Assembly: GCA_017938645.1 (NCBI GenBank)
Contig: JAGBBE010000191.1
Coordinates: 1-13,646 of the forward strand
Length of the DNA: 13,646 nucleotides
Origin: Clostridia bacterium
Lineage (GTDB): Bacteria > Bacillota_A > Clostridia > Christensenellales > Aristaeellaceae
Reading direction: 5' to 3'
The notes under the pieces were generated by a model that was given only the letters and a program-made list of their open reading frames with translations, was not told the DNA's origin and did no database searches. Every line of letters begins with the position of its first letter. Position 1 is the first letter of the stretch. The position numbers were made by a program, and so were the translations under genes. Shown one piece after another: positions 7,331 to 11,871 of this stretch.

Positions 7331-8185
7331 ATGACCGACGTCGCCATCATTGGCAAGGGGCCGGCTGGCTGGTCCTGCGCGATGACCGCACGAATGAGAG
7401 GACTCTCAGCCACCGTAATTGCTCCGCAGAACGACACCGGACTTCTCAGAAGCGCTGAAAGAATTGACAACTATCCGGGTATGCCGCAGATTTCCGGCAC
7501 CGAGATGCTCGACAGCTTCCGCACACAGGCGCTGGAACTGGGAGCAGAGGAGAAAAGCGGACTGGTACGTCAGATCATGCCGATGGGCGAGAGCTTCATG
7601 CTTCTGGTTGAAAACGATGTGATGGAAGCAAAAACGGTCGTTCTTGCCATGGGAGCCGCAAGGGCAAAGCTTCTTCCTGGGGAAGAAGAGCAGGTGGGCA
7701 GAGGCGTGAGCTACTGTGCAACCTGTGACGGCATGTTCTACCGCGGCAAGCGAATCGCCGTGCTTTCAGGTTCGTTGCAGGGGGTTGAGGAAACAGCTTT
7801 TCTTGCCGGTCTGGCAGCGGAGGTTGAGTACTATTCGCTGAAGCCTCACAACACGGATGGACTTGCATCCAACGTCCGGCTGATGGCTGAAAAGCCTCAG
7901 AGCATCGGACGTGACGACGCAGGGATCACGCTGACCACGAATCAGTCAACGCATTGCTATGATGGAATCTTTGTCTTCCGCGCCGCAATGCCTCTGGATA
8001 TGCTCCTGAGCGACCTGACGACGGAGGGAAGCTTCATTCCGGTTGACCGGGGAATGCGTACCAACATTCCCGGCGTGTTTGCAGCAGGCGACTGTACGGG
8101 CAAACCTCTGCAGGTACCCAAGGCGGTAGGCGAGGGAAACATCGCCGCGATTTCCGCTGCGGAATATATTTCAAAACGTGGATGA
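7331..8185 (+). CDS. Thioredoxin-reductase-like FAD protein without canonical NADPH motifs
   Basis: 284 residues with the thioredoxin reductase layout. The FAD-binding loop is GKGPAG (8-13), the redox-active pair is CATC (Cys129, Cys132), and the C-terminal FAD motif is GVFAAGDC (248-255). The family normally has GGGxSAxEE and HRR motifs in the pyridine-nucleotide domain. Here the first reads SGSLQGVEET (146-155) and the HRR region is replaced by YYSLKPHN (167-174). The protein is also shorter than the usual ~310. By analogy with described clostridial pyridine-nucleotide-independent (ferredoxin-linked) flavin thioredoxin reductases, the electron donor may not be NADPH; this is inference. Start ATG 7331 has AAGGAGG at 7318-7324. 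No thioredoxin gene lies nearby. The next gene begins 78 bp on without a terminator. Confidence 0.85.
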   Translation: MTDVAIIGKGPAGWSCAMTARMRGLSATVIAPQNDTGLLRSAERIDNYPGMPQISGTEMLDSFRTQALELGAEEKSGLVRQIMPMGESFMLLVENDVMEAKTVVLAMGAARAKLLPGEEEQVGRGVSYCATCDGMFYRGKRIAVLSGSLQGVEETAFLAGLAAEVEYYSLKPHNTDGLASNVRLMAEKPQSIGRDDAGITLTTNQSTHCYDGIFVFRAAMPLDMLLSDLTTEGSFIPVDRGMRTNIPGVFAAGDCTGKPLQVPKAVGEGNIAAISAAEYISKRG

Positions 8186-8263
8186 TTTGTCCACACATGA
8201 ACGTTGTATCCATGTACCGGAAAGGCGTTAAGCCTGACGGCATGACATAAGGAGGAAAACAAT

Positions 8264-9298
8264 ATGATGAATCGTGGCGTACAAAAGGTGCTTTCCATGC
8301 TTCTGACCCTGTGCCTCGTGCTGGGCATTTCCGTGGGCGCCGTTGCTGAAACCAAGGCTGACTTTGAAGCTCTTGTGCCCCTGATGGATCTGGTGTGCGC
8401 GGCCTCTCAGTATTCTCCCAATGCTCCCGAAAGCATCTCCGGCTCTGACAGCGAACTGACCGTTTCCTTTGTGGATGCCTTCTTCAAGGTTGGCAAGGTA
8501 TACGGCGCTGAGGTTGGCGTGACTGCCGCTATGCTGGGCGACACTGCTGCTCAGGCTGACCTGCTGGGCAAGATCTTCGCTGCGAAGACTCCTGCTCTGC
8601 AGCCTGTTAACTCCAGCGAGGAGCTTAACGGCTACATCGGCTTCCAGCCTGTGACCGTGAATACCATCGACGGCGAGAGCGTGCAGATCATCGGCGAAAT
8701 GTATCTGGCTGACAAGGCCATGCGCGAGATGAAGGAAAGCGACTTCGTCAATATCGACTGGATTGACCGCGCTGTGTTCGTCTTCCAGAAGGACGCTTCC
8801 GCCTACAACGGCTTCCGCATCACCGGTTTCTCCGTGGGCACTGACCTGACCTACGAAGCCGCTATGCTGGCCTACGACGAGGAAATCACCGTGGAGTACG
8901 AGAGCAAGCTCGGCTTCATGCTGCTCTATCCCTCTCTGTTCACCGATGAGATGCTGGTTGAGGATGAAAGCGGCGTGTCCGCTCAGCTGCCCGATGGCAG
9001 CGCCGCCTTCTTCGCCAAGCGCATGGACAACGAAAATGGCGCAACTCTGGCTGATTACGTGGGCATCATCGCCAACGGTATCACCGGCAGCGTTTCCACT
9101 GTGAACGAGGAAATGCAGTATGGCACCGTGTCCTACACCACCGACGAGGGCTATGTGGTGTTCGACGTGTTCATCGTAACCGATCAGTACATCTTCCAGG
9201 CTGAGCTGACCTACCAGACCGCTCTGGTTGCTGAGTACGGCATGTTCAACGCTTATCTGGAGAACAGCTTCGTGGTCAACGAGCTTTCTCAGGGCTGA
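8264..9298 (+). CDS. Secreted protein of unknown function, likely highly expressed
   Basis: 344 residues with a classical signal peptide (about 1-29, ending GAVAE) and no later membrane segment, so probably exported. The mature part is acidic, with one Cys. The C-terminal ~120 residues (from LGFMLLYPSLF on, then SAQLPDGSAAFFAKR) faintly resemble the PsbP/DcrB-type fold of secreted proteins; this is weak and not used for naming. Codon use is strikingly biased to C/G-ending preferred codons (CTG, GCC/GCT, AAG, ATC) compared with the next gene, suggesting high expression. AAGGAGG (8249-8255) sits 8 bases from ATG 8264; a second ATG follows at once. No convincing promoter in the 78-bp gap, so it is probably read from 7254. 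The first plausible terminator downstream lies inside the next gene. Confidence 0.72.
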   Translation: MMNRGVQKVLSMLLTLCLVLGISVGAVAETKADFEALVPLMDLVCAASQYSPNAPESISGSDSELTVSFVDAFFKVGKVYGAEVGVTAAMLGDTAAQADLLGKIFAAKTPALQPVNSSEELNGYIGFQPVTVNTIDGESVQIIGEMYLADKAMREMKESDFVNIDWIDRAVFVFQKDASAYNGFRITGFSVGTDLTYEAAMLAYDEEITVEYESKLGFMLLYPSLFTDEMLVEDESGVSAQLPDGSAAFFAKRMDNENGATLADYVGIIANGITGSVSTVNEEMQYGTVSYTTDEGYVVFDVFIVTDQYIFQAELTYQTALVAEYGMFNAYLENSFVVNELSQG

Positions 9299-9312
9299 TT
9301 GGAGCTGAATGA

Positions 9313-10035
9313 ATGAAAAAAGCTCTTTCATTTCTGGCTGCGCTGTGTGCGATGACGCTTGTCATCGCATGCGGAATGCCGTATACAAAAACGGACGCAT
9401 CCGGTGAAGGGCTCAGACTGGCGGTTCCTTTGGAAGGAATCTGGAAGCCTGCGGATGTTTCGCAGGCTTCTTTTTCGTATCGTCTGCCGCAGTTTGAGCC
9501 TGAGCATGAGTCTGCCGTACTGATGAATCAATATTATCAGGAATGTGTTTTGAACGGCTTTTCCGGCATTTTTACTGAGCAGCTTACGGAGGTTGATTAT
9601 GAAGTCACCTCCGGAGAAGGACGATATCTGAGCGTCATGCTTCGCGGAACAAGCGAGGGCGGCATGGGGCTTATGGAGACAATCCATGCTGATACTTTTG
9701 CACTGGACGGCATATATGCCGGGAAAAGAATAACGCTTTCGCAGCTCCTCGGTGTGGAGCAGACGGATGCGGAAAAGGTCCTTTCGCAGACAGTGTGCAG
9801 CCTGATCTGGCAGATCGTTGAACGCGATATTCACAATGCAGAAGGGGACTATCCTGAAGGCGTATCCGAGCAGGATATAGAAGCTGTCATTGCTCCACAA
9901 AACGATTTCTACCTCGATCAGGATGGCAATGTGGTGTTTTATATTCAGTCAGGAGAACTGGCTGGAGAAATAGCCGGGATTCTGACCTTTCCCTTTTCAC
10001 CGACTGAATTGATGGATACTTTGTCTGCAAAATAG
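9313..10035 (+). CDS. DUF3298/RsiV-like lipoprotein
   Basis: 240 residues. The N-terminus is a lipoprotein signal with lipobox VIAC (Cys20), so it should be lipid-anchored on the outer face of the membrane. The C-terminal segment, NDFYLDQDGNVVFYI (197-211) then FPFSPTEL (226-233), matches the end of the DUF3298 domain found in RsiV-type and PdaC-type envelope proteins. No cytoplasmic anti-sigma region or transmembrane helix is present, so it is not a full RsiV. Start ATG 9313, 14 bp after the upstream stop, with GGAG at 9301-9304. Codon use is ordinary, unlike the upstream gene. An intrinsic terminator lies within codons ~44-55. Role unknown; sensing or binding at the envelope is a guess from the family. 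Confidence 0.75.
   Translation: MKKALSFLAALCAMTLVIACGMPYTKTDASGEGLRLAVPLEGIWKPADVSQASFSYRLPQFEPEHESAVLMNQYYQECVLNGFSGIFTEQLTEVDYEVTSGEGRYLSVMLRGTSEGGMGLMETIHADTFALDGIYAGKRITLSQLLGVEQTDAEKVLSQTVCSLIWQIVERDIHNAEGDYPEGVSEQDIEAVIAPQNDFYLDQDGNVVFYIQSGELAGEIAGILTFPFSPTELMDTLSAK
9444..9475 (+). terminator. Intrinsic terminator inside the lipoprotein coding region
   Basis: Perfect 10-bp stem GAAGCCTGCG / CGCAGGCTTC (9444-9453 with 9461-9470), 7-base loop, then TTTTT (9471-9475). It lies about 130 bases into the lipoprotein gene and about 145 bases after the stop of the abundant-looking upstream gene, with no other terminator between. It probably ends most upstream transcripts and limits lipoprotein expression, unless translating ribosomes block it. 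Confidence 0.75.
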
Positions 10036-10077
10036 ATCCTTTTTTCTGTGTTTATCCAACAACTTATGGCAGAAGTG

Positions 10078-10106
10078 TTGTCGAAACGGAAAAACTGTGG
10101 TAAGAT
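10078..10106 (+). promoter_or_regulatory. Promoter for the 77-aa gene
   Basis: TTGTCG (10078-10083), 17 bp, TAAGAT (10101-10106). Predicted start about 10113, giving a leader of about 84 bases. Confidence 0.65.
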
Positions 10107-10131
10107 ACCTCCTGCTTGCATCAAGCACTTT

Positions 10132-10175
10132 TGCCTTGCATATAAGGCACTATCACTGGCTGTATTTAAACAGCC
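10132..10175 (+). promoter_or_regulatory. Twin hairpins in the leader of the 77-aa gene
   Basis: Two consecutive 6-bp hairpins with 6-base loops: TGCCTT/AAGGCA (10132-10149) and GGCTGT/ACAGCC (10158-10175). They end a few bases before the ribosome site AAGGAAAGG. I recognise no known riboswitch; mRNA stabilisation or translational control is possible. Confidence 0.5.
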
Positions 10176-10196
10176 CAATAAGGAAAGGGATAACCC

Positions 10197-10430
10197 ATGA
10201 AAAAGATCATCTGCAAAGTTGAGTATGATACCGAAGCTTCCGAACTGATTGCCAAGCGCACCTCCGGCGAGTTCGGCGACCCTGCAGGCTACGAAGAGAG
10301 CCTGTATAAGACTGAGGGCGGCAAGTACTTCCTGTATACTTTCGGCGGCACTGAGTCCAAGTATGCTGTGGAAGGCATCAAGCGTATGTCTGCTGCTACT
10401 GCTGAAGCCTGGCTGGCTGATGAGAAGTAA
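10197..10430 (+). CDS. Small conserved-looking protein of unknown function (77 aa)
   Basis: Soluble, charged, with no signal peptide or membrane segment; one Cys (residue 6). It has a regular beta-then-helix feel: KKIICKVEYDT, then GGKYFLYTFGG, ending in a helix (SAATAEAWLADE). The segment FGDPAGYEESLYKTEGGKYF looks like a compact conserved core. Start ATG 10197 follows AAGGAAAGG at 10180-10188. It has its own promoter, structured leader and very strong terminator, so it is a monocistronic and probably well-expressed unit. Codon choice is GC-rich and preferred, like the secreted protein at 8264. I cannot assign a domain or function. Confidence 0.8.
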   Translation: MKKIICKVEYDTEASELIAKRTSGEFGDPAGYEESLYKTEGGKYFLYTFGGTESKYAVEGIKRMSAATAEAWLADEK

Positions 10431-10435
10431 ATCAT

Positions 10436-10465
10436 AAAAGCGTCTGCGTTGTGCAGACGCTTTTT
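10436..10465 (+). terminator. Strong intrinsic terminator after the 77-aa gene
   Basis: Perfect 12-bp stem (10436-10447 with 10453-10464), 5-base loop, T-run to 10465, beginning 5 bases after the stop codon. Confidence 0.93.
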
Positions 10466-10475
10466 GTATACACCC

Positions 10476-10504
10476 TTGTGCGTTCAGGCAAAAGCGGTTA
10501 TACT
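10476..10504 (+). promoter_or_regulatory. Promoter for the UroD-family gene
   Basis: TTGTGC (10476-10481), 17 bp, TATACT (10499-10504). Predicted start about 10511, about 48 bases before ATG 10559. Confidence 0.7.
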
Positions 10505-10558
10505 GAATGCAGAAAATCCTATTGCTACCATATGTTTCGACCAAACAGGAGAAAGATC

Positions 10559-11578
10559 ATGACAGGACAGGAAAGACTTCATGCAATACTGAATCACCAA
10601 AGTGAGCACTGTGGCTTTTGGCATGGCTGTCCCAATCATGCCAGCACAGAAACGCTGTTTCGTGCTTTTGACGTAAAGGATGATTTTGAACTGGGTCTGA
10701 AGCTTGGCAGCAGCTGCCGCTGGATTCAGCCCGAGGCTTTTGGCATGTACAGGCATCCGGAGAACAAGCCGATGTTTGATGTGCTTGGAGGAAAGAAGCG
10801 CATTTCTCACAATCAGGCGGGTGTTTTTGCGGATTGTGAAGATCCGGCTGAGGTGGATGCATTCGACTGGCCGGATGAGAAATACATCGATTTCGGTCCA
10901 ACCATTGCGGAGATTGAGCGTTCCCGTGCGGCAGGCCAGGCCGTGCTTTCCGGATCGTGGTCGTGCTTCTTTCACAATGTATGCGACTTCTTCGGCATGG
11001 AAAACTACTTTGTGAAAATGTACACCGATCCTGACGTTGTAGATGCTGTAACGGAACATGTGGTGGATATTTATCTGCGTATCAACGAACGCCTCTTCCG
11101 GCAGATGGCAGACAAGATTGATATGTTCTTTTTCGGAAATGACTTCGGAAGTCAGCTCGATACGCTGATTTCACCGGAAATGTTCGATCGTTTTGTGATG
11201 CCGGCTTTCCAGAAGTTTACCGATCAGGCACACCGTCACGGAATGAAGGTGCTTCTGCACTCCTGCGGCTCCATTTATCGTGTGATTCCGCGTCTGATTG
11301 ACGCCGGTGTAGATGCACTCCATCCCATTCAGGCCAAGGCGGCCAACATGGACGCGGTCACGCTTGCCCGGGAGTTCAACGGCAAAATCGTCTTTGTCGG
11401 CGGCGTAGACACACAGCAGCTTCTTCCTTCGTCCACGCCTCGTCAGGTCAAGGAAGAGGTGTATCGACTGCGCGACCTCTTTGGACCGAACTTTGTGGTT
11501 TCGCCCAGTCATGAGTCCATTCTTCCCGATGTCCCGTGGGAGAATGTTCAGGCAATGGCTGAGGCGGCAGCAGAATAA
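10559..11578 (+). CDS. Uroporphyrinogen decarboxylase superfamily protein (MtaA/CmuA-like methyltransferase branch)
   Basis: 339 residues, the normal length of the UroD TIM-barrel fold. The true HemE N-terminal signature with its catalytic Arg (MRQAGRY) is absent: the region reads GFWHGCPNHAST (19-30). It is therefore probably not a haem enzyme but belongs with cobalamin/coenzyme M methyltransferase-like paralogs, which hold zinc through His-x-Cys and a later Cys. His234-Ser-Cys236 (LLHSCGS) is present. At the usual last-Cys position the sequence is SPSHESILPDVPWENV (315-330), where His318 may replace Cys. Further family segments are DALHPIQAKAANMD and FVGGVDTQQLLP. ATG 10559 follows AGGAG (10547-10551); a longer frame from 10451 starts inside the preceding terminator. 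No corrinoid protein gene is adjacent, so the substrate is unknown. Confidence 0.85.
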   Translation: MTGQERLHAILNHQSEHCGFWHGCPNHASTETLFRAFDVKDDFELGLKLGSSCRWIQPEAFGMYRHPENKPMFDVLGGKKRISHNQAGVFADCEDPAEVDAFDWPDEKYIDFGPTIAEIERSRAAGQAVLSGSWSCFFHNVCDFFGMENYFVKMYTDPDVVDAVTEHVVDIYLRINERLFRQMADKIDMFFFGNDFGSQLDTLISPEMFDRFVMPAFQKFTDQAHRHGMKVLLHSCGSIYRVIPRLIDAGVDALHPIQAKAANMDAVTLAREFNGKIVFVGGVDTQQLLPSSTPRQVKEEVYRLRDLFGPNFVVSPSHESILPDVPWENVQAMAEAAAE

Positions 11579-11580
11579 AG

Positions 11581-11613
11581 AATCAGCGCCCTGCAGTTTG
11601 CAGAGCGCTGATT
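11581..11613. terminator. Bidirectional terminator-like hairpin between UroD-family gene and rubrerythrin remnant
   Basis: Stem of 9 bp plus 4 bp with one C-A mismatch (11581-11594 with 11600-11613) and a 5-base loop, starting 2 bases after the UroD-family stop and 14 bases from the rubrerythrin stop on the other strand. T-tracts are weak on both strands. Confidence 0.55.
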
Positions 11614-11626
11614 GCTTGGAATTGTA

Positions 11627-11697
11627 TCAGCCGAAGTAGCGCTGGAGCAGGCCTTCGAAAGCCTTGCTGTGGCGGGCTTCATCGCGAGCCATTTCAT
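11627..11697 (-). pseudogene. Rubrerythrin / NADH-peroxidase-like gene, C-terminal fragment
   Basis: On the minus strand this reads [18 protein letters not shown] then RYFG and stop, the characteristic C-terminus of ferritin-like rubrerythrins; the Glu and His of EARH are diiron ligands in the family. Homology stops abruptly at 11697/11698, where the codon before Glu should be His (as in the other fragment) but the sequence changes to unrelated DNA. The missing upstream part continues at 13118-13228. Cut by a mobile element and no longer expressible as a whole from this locus. Confidence 0.85.
11670..11697. repeat. Left att core (28-bp direct repeat, attL)
   Basis: Matches 13119-13146 in the same orientation at 26 of 28 bases. 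Both differences are third-codon-position changes in the rubrerythrin frame (GCT/GCC and GAT/GAC). To its left lies true rubrerythrin 3' sequence; to its right, element DNA. Confidence 0.8.
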
Positions 11698-11724
11698 CAA
11701 AACCTGCGCTAACGCTTGGTTTTG
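11698..11724 (+). other. Left-end hairpin of the element
   Basis: Inverted repeat CAAAACC / GGTTTTG (11698-11704 with 11718-11724) with an inner GCG/CGC, starting at the first base after the att core. In a predicted circular form the integrase stop codon TAA (11710-11712) falls in its loop, so it could be the integrase terminator there. Confidence 0.5.
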
Positions 11725-11726
11725 CG

Positions 11727-11802
11727 TACAACTTTCTACAACTCATCTACAACTTTGAAGCCTTGCCCTGCAATTCGTTGACAACCTTTTACAACTTTGA
11801 AG
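11727..11802 (+). repeat. Helically phased TACAACTTT repeats, probable integrase arm sites
   Basis: Copies start at 11727 (TACAACTTT), 11737 (TACAACTCA), 11748 (TACAACTTTGAAG), 11780 (GACAACCTTT) and 11790 (TACAACTTTGAAG). The steps are 10, 11, 32 and 10 bp, close to whole turns of DNA, so all face the same side. They lie between the att core and the integrase gene, where arm-type sites are commonly found. Confidence 0.65.
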
Positions 11803-11829
11803 AACTTTTTGAAAGATTTTATTCAAATG

Positions 11830-11870
11830 CGTGACATAGCCATATCTTCGTGACATAGGAGGTTATGTCA
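11830..11870 (+). promoter_or_regulatory. Triple TGACATA boxes overlapping the integrase ribosome site
   Basis: CGTGACATAG occurs twice as a direct repeat (11830-11839, 11849-11858; 19-bp step), followed by the inverted copy TATGTCA (11864-11870). The last two form a 7-bp hairpin (11851-11857 with 11864-11870) whose 6-base loop contains most of the AGGAGG ribosome site (11857-11862). It may act as a repressor operator or as RNA that masks the ribosome site. Confidence 0.6.
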
Positions 11871-11871
11871 T

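Noticed and set aside
8228..9331. 367-codon open frame on the minus strand opposite the secreted protein
   Set aside because: A shadow of strong codon bias in the plus-strand gene: His/Gln/Val-rich, no plausible SD, and no protein features.
10036..10077. Terminator after the lipoprotein gene
   Set aside because: A T6 run is present at about 10040 but no stable stem precedes it; the only nearby hairpin (CAACAACTT/AAGTGTTG) is bulged and lacks a T-run.
11670..11697. tRNA gene as integration target
   Set aside because: No tRNA fold is visible; the repeated sequence is clearly rubrerythrin coding DNA.
11778..11783. TTGACA as the integrase -35 box
   Set aside because: No acceptable -10 occurs at 16-19 bp (AGAACT, GAACTT, AACTTT); kept only as part of the ACAAC repeat.
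11727..11802. CRISPR-like array
   Set aside because: Units are about 10 bp with no unique spacers of constant length; these are binding-site repeats, not CRISPR repeats.
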